From positions 1 to 19,527 of the forward strand of contig JAJQAT010000203.1 in the NCBI GenBank assembly GCA_021203665.1: DNA of 19,527 nt, read 5' to 3'. Shown here piece after piece: positions 9,601-15,897 of this stretch (positions are counted from its first letter, which is position 1; every line of letters starts with the position of its first letter). This stretch comes from Bacillota bacterium (GTDB lineage: Bacteria > Bacillota > Clostridia > UBA1381). Position numbers and translations under genes: made by a program. The notes below the pieces were generated by a model. The model saw nothing but the letters and a program-made list of their open reading frames with translations. It had not been told where the DNA came from and ran no database searches.

Positions 9601-12600
9601 CACTGTCGGCTCGTCAATATCGTTGTCGAATGTAACGCTGCTTTCATCTACGGTCAGCGTCAGCTTGGACGTTCTGCCCAAATCGTCGCATACATAGAGA
9701 GTGTACGTATCGTTTTTGGTTATAACCATTGAGTTTTCCTGTGAGTAGGCATTTGCGTAGTTATTCGCAAGCTCCAAATTCGCGGTGTCGATTCCGCCGG
9801 AGCCGTCGTCCGCCGCGTCCTCATCGGGAACGTCGGTTATAAGGTTCTGCGGAAGAATGTATATCGGCACATTGGAGCTTATCTTCGCAAGCGCCCTTGT
9901 ACCCGCCTCCTTGGGCGATACGCTTGCGAGCGAAACCGCTGCCGCCGCGTCAACAATCGTGAATTTCTCGTCAAAAACGGTGTCGTTCACATTGCCGAGA
10001 GCGTCCTCGCCGCGCACGCCGATGTAATAATCGCCGTCCGCTCCGGCAAGATATATATCGTATACCGAGATAACCTCGTCGCTGTTAGCCGCCACGCTTT
10101 CCGATGTCTTTGTGTAGGTCATCGTTCTCACGTAATCGCCGAAATAATCATCCGAGATATTTCCGTCCTCATCGACCGCGCTTTCAAGCTCGTCAGCCGG
10201 AATTACGGCAAGCTCGAATGTATCCAAATCCATTCTCTTATCCGACATCGTGACTACCGCGCTTGCGTCCAGTCTGTCGCCGACAGCTATATCCTTTTCG
10301 TATGAGGTCAATTCAGCCGTCGGACCCTCGCGGTCTATTTTCTTAATCTCTATCGGAACGGAAACGCTGTTGCCCGCCGCGTCCGTAACGGTGATTGAGG
10401 TCGTTACGTTGTCGCTTACGGTCACGGTGTAATTGGTGTACTCCAAAAGCTCGTCTTCAAGCTCTATATCCGCGTCCTCGTTTAGCGTGGTGTCCTCGTC
10501 CTCGGCTTCCTCGCCGGCTTCGCCGATTAGTTCAAGAGTTACCGCGCTGTCAAGCGGTGTAACGGTAAATTCATCGGTGTAGGTATCGGTTATCGTAAGC
10601 TTTCCGATTATATCGTCCGCCGTGCGCTCATCCTCGAGAGTTAAAACATATTCCGGAGCGGTTGTGTCGCGGAAGATTGTGAAGTATTCATGCGCTATGC
10701 GGTAGCTTTCATTTTCTATACCGTCGCTCGAATCGCTGCTTGCGACAGCCTCATCGGCATATATACCGGTTCTGCCCTCCGCGGCGATTATGAATTCCAT
10801 CGCTACTATGTTTTCGCCCTCTATAAGCTCCGCGGGAGCGTCTATTGTGTATTCACCCGTAAACGCGGACGATGTGCTTGTCGTGCCGTCCTCGTTTTCG
10901 GTTGTTTCCTCCGACGCCGTAAGCGGATTTGAGAGCTTTGTCCATTCGCCCGCTATGCCGTCGTTTACTATTCTGTAGTACAGATACTGACCCTCGGTTG
11001 TTGTAACCGCGGTGCTTGACGCGTTGATGAAGTCCTCGCTGACATTCACCTTTACGCTGTAGCTGCCGTCCGCTCCGACAAGCGGATATTCTCCGTATTC
11101 GCTTGCCGTTTCCGCCGTAAGCGTTACCTCGGGCGCCGCGTTTCTTATATATATTAAGCCTGTGGTCTGCTCCGCCGATCTGCCGTTCAAATCGGAGGTT
11201 GTAACCTTCAGCCTATACGCGCCGGACTTTTCCGGAGCGAATATAAGATTTTCCGAAACGCTGTAGGAAAGAGAGTCGGTATAGCTGCTTATCGTGAACG
11301 GGTCGCCCTCGGCTGTGCCGTCGGCTCTGTAATATTGACCCGTAAGCTCCGCCACGCCTATTCCGTCGCTTGACGTTATGTTTATAACGTGCTCCTCGGA
11401 ATAGCTGCCCGCCGTAGTGTCCGTTACGGAAAGCGTCGGAGCGGTGTGGTCAAAGGTGTAGCTAAACTCTGTTTCGCGCGACGATGTCTCTGTTTTCGCC
11501 GTGCATTTGAGAGTATATTCTCCGTCCCAATCCTCGATGCCGCTTATCTCTCTTGTGTCTATTGCCGAGCTGTATTTTGCCTCGTCCGTTACAGCCGTGC
11601 CGTCACTGTCATACCATTGATAGTATATATCCGCGCCGGATGCGTTCGGGGTTTGAAGAGTGATAAGGTAATGATTGTATGTGCCGATTTCCGTGTCCTC
11701 CGCCGTGCAGGTGAGGTCTGTGTTTACAAGGCTTATAACCTTTGTTGAAACACCGCTTGTGTTGCCGAAATCGTCCTGTGCGAAATAATACAAATATCCG
11801 TTGAACGAGCCGCCGTTTTCAACCTGTATAATCGCCGCGCCGTCCGTGTCGCCGGATTGCTTATCCGCGTCCTGCGGAATAAACGCCCATTTGTTCTTTG
11901 TTTCGGTAGTTCCCGTTTCCGCGTCACTTTTGTCAAAGCTGAAGTAAGCATCAGTTACGCCAATGCCCTCGGTATCTATGTAGTAATAAACTCTGCCCGT
12001 GCCGGATAAATCCGAAATGCTGAAGTTGTATCTCTTGGTAAGAGTGTTGGTTACATCTACCGTTTGGCTCTCCTTTACGGTAAACGTCGGAGCCTTGTTG
12101 TCAAGGTATATATTTTCAAGGGTTTGCGTGGTTTCGTTGTTCGCCATATCCTTGCCGTATACCTCCAGCGTGTATTCGCCCTCCGTTTTTTCAGCCAAAG
12201 CGAGTACTATGGTTGATGCCAGACTTCCCGATGCCGATGCCTGTTGAGTTGTATCAGCTCCGGTGTAACCGTTTTTATCGTAAATTTTTACCGCCGTTTT
12301 ATTGTCGCCCGTGCCGCTGACAAGCGAGTATTCGTATACGGGACTGGTAAACTTGGTGTCGTTCAATAAATACATATCCTCGGACGCCTGTGAGCTGAGC
12401 GTCAGCGTCTTTGACCACTCGCCGAGCTTGCCCGCGCTGTTGTCGGCTACGGTATATTCAACCGTGGGTCTTATCGAGTCCACTTTATTTACGCCCGAGT
12501 AATAGTAGGTGTTGCCCAGGGTGTATGTGGTGTCGCTGCCCGTCAAAGCCTTGCCTGTTTGGTGCAGGTAGAAGGATTTGTATTGTGTGGAAGAGGAAGA

Positions 12601-13917
12601 GGAAAGTCTGATAGACGCCCTAACGTCCGTAAGTATCAGACCGAGCCCGTTTACTCCCGAGGAATATTCTCCGTCAATCGGGAAGTAAAGAATGAGATTG
12701 CCTTGTCGGTCTGTGCTGCTTCCGCTTGAATCACAGTATATATATGAGGTATTCTTTCCGTCATTCACCTCAAGCTTTGCGTTGTAGTATACATATGTTT
12801 GCCTTAACGTAAACGGCGCGTATGTATCACAGTTCATATGTGAGAAATTTCCGCTGCCGTACAGTATCGGAATGGTTACCGTTATTCCGTTCTTCTCCGC
12901 CTCATTATCGATGTTGTAATAATAGTAATCGGTAATATTCGGATTTGAGTAATTGGTCGAGAATGTCGGAGTGCCGATGTCGAAAACGTTCCTCACAAAG
13001 GTATATGTTCTTGTAATTTTGTAGTCGCTGGTTTTATTTTTTGTTGTTCTGCCTGAGGGTATCGTTATTTCCGTTGTGATGGTAACGCAGTTGATTTCCT
13101 TTGCGTTCATTGTAGCCAACAAATCGGATTTTTTAAGCGAAAATCCGGCTTTATTACTGCCGTCATCATATCCCGTATACGTCGTTATACCCAGATCCTC
13201 TGCGCTGTATGATGTATAGCCGGTTCCGGTCAAGGTCGAGGATGGACCTTTAGCATCAACATTGATGCTGACCGTCGGATACTTCGCGTATTCAAATATA
13301 TTGTAGGATTTTATATATTGATCCGAAACCTTTCCGTCCCATATCGCGGAAAAGGTGCTTGTGCTTTGGCTTTGGGTTACGTCCAATATCGTCGTGCCGC
13401 TTAAATTGCTTGCAAAATCGCTTATGCCGCCGTCAATATCACTCTGATAGTTAAACGACCAGCCTTTAAAATTTGGGCGGTCATTGTTGTCAACCTCTAT
13501 CCATGTACTGCCTCCGCTAAATGTAGCCAGTTCCTTGGGCAGCTTAGCTGTGCTGGTTGAATCCAGTACACCCAGATAAACGGACGCTATGCAGACCGCG
13601 TTGCTGCCCGGGTTGACTACCGTAAGTCCGGTAAGCTGCCACGGCGCTATATTGGTTGATATGCTTGCCATATTCGTAGATTTGCCCGTATTGCAGCCGC
13701 CAAGAATTAGTTTATAATACTGGTTGCCCTCATACCACAGCTTGGCATACAGCTCGTTGCCGGTTCCCGCCTCTTTGTCGGTTGTGGACGTGAGGTAAAC
13801 ATAATATGTCCATTGTGCGCTGCTGCTGTCGTTCGCCGCGAAGGTTATATTCGGTATAAACGCGCTAATCATCGTTAGGCATAACAGCCATGCCCATAAT
13901 TTCTTTGTAACTTTCAT
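6631..13917 (-). CDS. Giant secreted protein made of Ig-like modules, no anchor
   Basis: Secreted protein of 2428 residues with no recognised function. The signal peptide (residues 1 to about 28) runs from KVTKK through a Trp/Leu-rich core to NITFAA. The segment at about 31-120 (YYVYLTSTTDKEAGTGNELY and onward) resembles a PLAT/LH2 beta-sandwich; this is tentative. From about 480 to 2320 the protein is a string of Ig-like modules, seen from boundary motifs such as DNKAPTFTV, DHTAPTLSV, DTTAPEYVL, DNTGPQISI, DTVAPELLN, DKSAPQITQ and DKIPPTIEL, at roughly 480, 605, 822, 924, 1083, 1195, 1600, 1929, 2111 and 2223. Residues about 1440-1565 are very rich in Tyr and acidic residues. I see no SLH domain, LPXTG motif, choline-binding repeat, dockerin or C-terminal membrane segment, so attachment may depend on another protein, plausibly the SLH giant 15 nt downstream. 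The frame stays open to 14007, but the start at 13917 is preferred because it gives a signal peptide and has a good ribosome binding site. Confidence 0.92.
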   Translation of the reverse strand: MKVTKKLWAWLLCLTMISAFIPNITFAANDSSSAQWTYYVYLTSTTDKEAGTGNELYAKLWYEGNQYYKLILGGCNTGKSTNMASISTNIAPWQLTGLTVVNPGSNAVCIASVYLGVLDSTSTAKLPKELATFSGGSTWIEVDNNDRPNFKGWSFNYQSDIDGGISDFASNLSGTTILDVTQSQSTSTFSAIWDGKVSDQYIKSYNIFEYAKYPTVSINVDAKGPSSTLTGTGYTSYSAEDLGITTYTGYDDGSNKAGFSLKKSDLLATMNAKEINCVTITTEITIPSGRTTKNKTSDYKITRTYTFVRNVFDIGTPTFSTNYSNPNITDYYYYNIDNEAEKNGITVTIPILYGSGNFSHMNCDTYAPFTLRQTYVYYNAKLEVNDGKNTSYIYCDSSGSSTDRQGNLILYFPIDGEYSSGVNGLGLILTDVRASIRLSSSSSTQYKSFYLHQTGKALTGSDTTYTLGNTYYYSGVNKVDSIRPTVEYTVADNSAGKLGEWSKTLTLSSQASEDMYLLNDTKFTSPVYEYSLVSGTGDNKTAVKIYDKNGYTGADTTQQASASGSLASTIVLALAEKTEGEYTLEVYGKDMANNETTQTLENIYLDNKAPTFTVKESQTVDVTNTLTKRYNFSISDLSGTGRVYYYIDTEGIGVTDAYFSFDKSDAETGTTETKNKWAFIPQDADKQSGDTDGAAIIQVENGGSFNGYLYYFAQDDFGNTSGVSTKVISLVNTDLTCTAEDTEIGTYNHYLITLQTPNASGADIYYQWYDSDGTAVTDEAKYSSAIDTREISGIEDWDGEYTLKCTAKTETSSRETEFSYTFDHTAPTLSVTDTTAGSYSEEHVINITSSDGIGVAELTGQYYRADGTAEGDPFTISSYTDSLSYSVSENLIFAPEKSGAYRLKVTTSDLNGRSAEQTTGLIYIRNAAPEVTLTAETASEYGEYPLVGADGSYSVKVNVSEDFINASSTAVTTTEGQYLYYRIVNDGIAGEWTKLSNPLTASEETTENEDGTTSTSSAFTGEYTIDAPAELIEGENIVAMEFIIAAEGRTGIYADEAVASSDSSDGIENESYRIAHEYFTIFRDTTAPEYVLTLEDERTADDIIGKLTITDTYTDEFTVTPLDSAVTLELIGEAGEEAEDEDTTLNEDADIELEDELLEYTNYTVTVSDNVTTSITVTDAAGNSVSVPIEIKKIDREGPTAELTSYEKDIAVGDRLDASAVVTMSDKRMDLDTFELAVIPADELESAVDEDGNISDDYFGDYVRTMTYTKTSESVAANSDEVISVYDIYLAGADGDYYIGVRGEDALGNVNDTVFDEKFTIVDAAAAVSLASVSPKEAGTRALAKISSNVPIYILPQNLITDVPDEDAADDGSGGIDTANLELANNYANAYSQENSMVITKNDTYTLYVCDDLGRTSKLTLTVDESSVTFDNDIDEPTVETYIVTDVYGYSGAYGRDETYLGTEREKVEDGEYAPAYTVYGYLSSYGDNTLESDGGAYSSIETISYALVEVTAADGTYLWSDDDQDTYYNELYFDEGLSDEYSTSYGYSKLVYNVGQLYDYDNWVVLEQYVRELPVKTCTAEGYALGDYQEMILAVDNIDNTGPQISITYDPMAFDPMTGDIAYTLGDVTVDVLISDPQSGVEYIDIQGWCNDDSLEAELSEDYYLTISLVDDNGDPIDYMTEPFTDSNEYVDMELYSDTDLKTTKYLRMTIHYDSFHDICAYNTCGMYGYVEESEGVWVEGINRIELSDSDYTLEYFYEDNNGDWQPADPDDEDTYFRKGKAVITPTDEDNSRGLYVSNNGGSWTKELSILEPSYTFVLKDQYGYTLNVDAALKNFDITPGTIEYSFDDTTLTNSAPITITAQDSPSGVGSVTLSHNGVTETLTEVSVDADGVYTYNETLTSSGTYTITLTDKVGNVTEKIFIVSTIDTVAPELLNVIYSTTKVTSKSVTALLKYTKSNVTLTEVEPVQDGFEDYEVDYANSLIRFYDNGSLTVTFTDAYGNIGYGTVGVSNIYNIPPSLTAVMTPSADTLSVDVTFEKATDNTGSYIDTKRELTDVTVLYGGIAQRAQSVDEEGNVTDAKYTFAANGTYTFTVYDDEGVTSYITIEITGIDKSAPQITQVSWSYYYDEYDDASGEWKTAQLTETWDVGDEEGYVIATDKKPITNYDVDVTVTADSETTISGKTNSESGTEHTLTYSDNGMYIFNLEKANGTLASYGFDVEVIDKIPPTIELNAEELLFYENPEMGEAYDRDLIDKCFTASDAFLGTVTDLTDKVTIDYGSFDPDDINNNKFDRSIAYTITYSVTDSANNTTEARMTVRLVGLTDTIALVNGLLPNASNQAEVDTKNLTINLKNFSGISYAKIEEGALSMGKMKTSGTVIEEAKDENGNTISGEYQYTVDSNGWYTILVQTDKRDYFNLQIYVWESE

Positions 13918-13922
13918 TTTCA

Positions 13923-13930
13923 CATCTCCT
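13923..13930 (-). promoter_or_regulatory. Ribosome binding site fixing the Ig-repeat giant's start
   Basis: AAGGAGAT lies just upstream of the ATG at 13917 (reading AAGGAGATGTGAAAATG) at normal spacing. The open frame extends 30 codons further, but that extension (RKGGARTNQ and onward) is hydrophilic, overlaps the 3' end of the preceding small gene, and would bury the signal peptide. The internal start is therefore preferred. Confidence 0.8.
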
Positions 13931-13981
13931 TTTTTATGGTTTTGGGTTTCGGAGCCTTTTTCCGTTCGCGCTCCTTTTTGA

Positions 13982-14272
13982 TTAGTCCTTGCGCCGCCTT
14001 TCCTCATTCATGCAGGCGCCTATCCATGTGTGCTCATCCGCCCGTCTGTAAAATCGGCATGAGCCGCAGTCGGGACATTTTCCGCCCTCATCGTATTCGG
14101 CAAGATCGCAGGCATCCTCTCCGGCGAACATTATCGGGTGTCCCGCCGGAGTGAAAACGACCTTTTCAATCCACTCTCGGTAGTCCTCGATGTATATTCC
14201 CGTTCGGTCATCACGCCGCAGCGGAACTGTAATCTCTACGCCGTCGAATGTATACTTCTTGCTCTCATTCAT
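13982..14272 (-). CDS. Small cysteine-motif protein, possibly metal-binding
   Basis: A 96-residue hypothetical cytoplasmic protein with no signal peptide or membrane segment. Its N-terminal half is beta-like and charged and leads to GHPIMFAGEDAC. The C-terminal part has cysteines at 55, 66, 69, 72 and 87; the spacing C-x2-C-x2-C-x14-C (CPDCGSCRFYRR...GACMNEERRR) looks like a small zinc ribbon or knuckle followed by a basic tail. Metal binding is inferred from the spacing only. The ATG at 14272 has a perfect AGGAGG 6 nt upstream (14279-14284), which supports a real gene. It follows the regulator's terminator and precedes the Ig-repeat giant by 64 nt with no clear terminator between, so it may head the giants' transcript. 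It could equally be an unrelated gene. Confidence 0.8.
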   Translation of the reverse strand: MNESKKYTFDGVEITVPLRRDDRTGIYIEDYREWIEKVVFTPAGHPIMFAGEDACDLAEYDEGGKCPDCGSCRFYRRADEHTWIGACMNEERRRKD

Positions 14273-14310
14273 AACTTACCTCCTCTCGTTCATACTTTAA
14301 CCTAATTAAT

Positions 14311-14338
14311 ATTTTACGGTATTTTTTTCATTTTGAAC
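14311..14338 (-). promoter_or_regulatory. Weak candidate promoter for the small gene and giants
   Basis: The AT-rich gap between the regulator's terminator and the small gene contains a TAAAAT -10-like hexamer (14311-14316). A poor -35 match, GTTCAA (14333-14338), sits 16 bp upstream. A promoter is expected here because a strong terminator lies just upstream, but the match is poor. Read-through or an alternative sigma factor remains possible. Confidence 0.25.
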
Positions 14339-14352
14339 ACACCCATTTTCGC

Positions 14353-14402
14353 AAAAAAATGGGTAGGTACCCGCCCCGCGTTTAAGGCGTGTATCTACCC
14401 AT
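14353..14402 (-). terminator. Intrinsic terminator after the regulator gene
   Basis: The minus strand forms a long imperfect stem. ATGGGTAG (14402-14395) pairs with CTACCCAT (14366-14359), extended by a GTAC/GTAT step and an inner CGCC/GGCG helix, and is followed by seven T residues. The plus strand also ends in a T run after the stem, so it could work in both directions. It starts 26 nt beyond the regulator's TAG stop. Confidence 0.85.
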
Positions 14403-14427
14403 ATATTTTTTGTTTTAATTATCCGTT

Positions 14428-15657
14428 CTATCTCAGCATAAATTGCGACAAATCCTTGCGCTGCGAAATTCCGAGCTTTTGCAGAACGGCGGAAATGTGC
14501 ATTTTTATTGTGTTCGTTGAAACGTCAAGATGCGACGCTATTTCCTTGTTCGACCAGCCGCGCGCCGCGAGCATCGCGACGGTAAATTCCGTGGTGGTCA
14601 AGTCGTCCGCGACGTAATGTCCGGTGTCGGGATTATGTATTTTGCGCCACCCCGCCGAAAAGCTGTAGGTGATGCTTATCATACGCTTGAAGTCGTCGGG
14701 ATAGTCCTTTTTGATAACCGCCTCAAGCATACCGCCCAAAAGTCCGTGATGCTCGCCGAATGCCTCTATCATGTCGTCCGGCTGAGCGATTTTCCAAGCC
14801 TCCAAAAGGTTTTCCTTTGCCTGCTGCGGCTGCTTCATATTGATATATCCCATCGCCGCGACAAGGTGCAGGTAAATTGCCGGTATCGGGTACAGCTCGC
14901 CCTCAATGGCAAGCGCCGTTTCCGCTATGCCCACGCACGCGCCGTACTGCTTTTTGAGATACGCGTGGTGCGCCTCCGCGTACAGGGCGAGCAAGCGAAG
15001 TCCCGCCGGCAGAATGTGAATAAACTGCTTCATCGGAACGGTGGTTTCCGGCAGCGGAAGATGTAAAAGCACGTTCGCGCACGCCGATACGCATACGGAG
15101 TACGCCCGATAAATCGCGGGCGTGCTTTCGTCCACAGCCTCGGCTGTCGAGCGTATCTGCGCCAACGCCTGGCGCGCTCTCGGGATTCGGTCAAGCGCGA
15201 GGTTCGCATAGGCGTACAGCAGGCACGCCGATAGGCGCAGCGCCAAATCCTTGTTCGTAAGATATTCCTCCACTATGTCCGACGCTTTCGCGGATTGTCC
15301 GCTGAAGTAATAATATTCGGCAAGCGCGATATTGCGCGTGTCCGCGTCCTCTATCTTATCGATTGACTCCGTAACGGAGCCTAATTTGTACGGTGTGTTT
15401 ATCAAGGGCAATGCTTGGCGCAGCTTTTGCTCCGGCTCGGCTTGCTTATTTTCGTCGGGCAGTTCCTCCGCGTCGGTCTTTTCCGCGTCAGACGCGGCTG
15501 CCTTTTTGTCGGCGGGCTTTTCGGCGTTCGGCGGAATCGCCCACGCTCTGCCGAATTTCACCGCGCCCTCCACGCGTCCCTCCGTGCAGCAGCGCTGCGC
15601 GTACCGCTCGGATACGCCCCATTTCGCCGCCGCGTCCTTGACTGATATATATTCCAT
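14428..15657 (-). CDS. LuxR-type transcription regulator with extra N-terminal HTH
   Basis: A 409-residue cytoplasmic regulator with three parts. Residues 1-43 (ISVKDAAAKWGVSERYAQR...GRVEGAVKFGRAWAIP) match the excisionase/MerR-like helix-turn-helix common in Bacillota. A charged Lys/Glu/Ala linker covers about 44-75. Residues about 85-335 are helical with TPR-like pairs (LAEYYYFSGQSAKA; AAMGYINMKQPQQAKENL). Residues about 354-407 are a LuxR/GerE helix-turn-helix (LTTTEFTVAMLAARGWSNKEIASHL, then TNTIKMHISAVLQKLG, split here for length). There is no receiver domain, acyl-homoserine-lactone domain or P-loop, so it resembles a MalT-like regulator without its ATPase. The ligand and target genes are unknown. 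The ATG at 15657 has GGGGGAG upstream. It forms its own unit with a promoter and terminator. The palindrome over its -35 box suggests repression or autoregulation, and its position between two operons makes both candidate targets by inference. Confidence 0.9.
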   Translation of the reverse strand: MEYISVKDAAAKWGVSERYAQRCCTEGRVEGAVKFGRAWAIPPNAEKPADKKAAASDAEKTDAEELPDENKQAEPEQKLRQALPLINTPYKLGSVTESIDKIEDADTRNIALAEYYYFSGQSAKASDIVEEYLTNKDLALRLSACLLYAYANLALDRIPRARQALAQIRSTAEAVDESTPAIYRAYSVCVSACANVLLHLPLPETTVPMKQFIHILPAGLRLLALYAEAHHAYLKKQYGACVGIAETALAIEGELYPIPAIYLHLVAAMGYINMKQPQQAKENLLEAWKIAQPDDMIEAFGEHHGLLGGMLEAVIKKDYPDDFKRMISITYSFSAGWRKIHNPDTGHYVADDLTTTEFTVAMLAARGWSNKEIASHLDVSTNTIKMHISAVLQKLGISQRKDLSQFMLR

Positions 15658-15709
15658 AATAATCGCTCCCCCATATGCGCCTGCTTGCGTAAATATATAT
15701 TGTACATTA

Positions 15710-15738
15710 ATTATACATCAATGTTGAAAAATTTTCAA
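15710..15738 (-). promoter_or_regulatory. Sigma-A-type promoter of the regulator gene
   Basis: TTGAAA (15738-15733) and TATAAT (15715-15710) are separated by 17 bp, close to the sigma-A consensus. The start codon is about 50 nt downstream at 15657, and a ribosome binding site (GGGGGAG, 15672-15666) lies between. Confidence 0.75.
15724..15738. promoter_or_regulatory. Perfect 15-bp palindrome over the regulator's -35 box
   Basis: TTGAAAAATTTTCAA is a perfect inverted repeat with 7-bp arms around one central base. Its outer end coincides with the -35 hexamer of the regulator's promoter, so a dimeric protein bound here would block RNA polymerase. This makes it a candidate operator, possibly for autoregulation. 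AT-rich composition makes chance palindromes more likely. Confidence 0.45.
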
Positions 15739-15820
15739 GGCATTTTATGTCAAATAATATTCTTTAGATAATATTTGCACGGCGTTTACGTAGGTTTTAC
15801 GCGTAACATATCCCGCGCAT

Positions 15821-15855
15821 AAAAAACGCCCCGCCGCGAATACCGCGGCGAGGCG
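15821..15855 (-). terminator. Strong intrinsic terminator ending the transporter operon
   Basis: A 12-bp GC-rich stem with one mismatch (arms 15855-15844 and 15838-15827, loop of 5 nt) is followed by six T residues on the minus strand. It lies 43 nt beyond the stop of the solute-binding protein gene and separates that operon from the regulator. The rest of the 240-nt gap holds the regulator's promoter and an 8-bp direct repeat ATAATATT (15754-15761 and 15768-15775). Confidence 0.93.
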
Positions 15856-15897
15856 CCGTTGCCTTATTTTATCGACTTAATATACAGGCGGTTTTGA

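Noticed and set aside
91..13917. Sortase-anchored or cellulosomal proteins
   Set aside because: Neither giant shows an LPXTG-type C-terminus or dockerin/cohesin motifs. Only SLH domains were found, on one protein.
13918..14007. 30-codon N-terminal extension of the Ig-repeat giant
   Set aside because: It overlaps the small gene, is hydrophilic, and would put the signal peptide internally. The start at 13917 has its own ribosome binding site.
14530..15066. 178-codon plus-strand open frame opposite the regulator
   Set aside because: It lies wholly antisense to a well-supported gene, has an Arg-rich composition typical of shadow frames, and shows no recognisable domain.
14428..15657. Quorum-sensing acyl-homoserine-lactone receptor
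   Set aside because: Only the C-terminal helix-turn-helix is LuxR-like. There is no autoinducer-binding domain.
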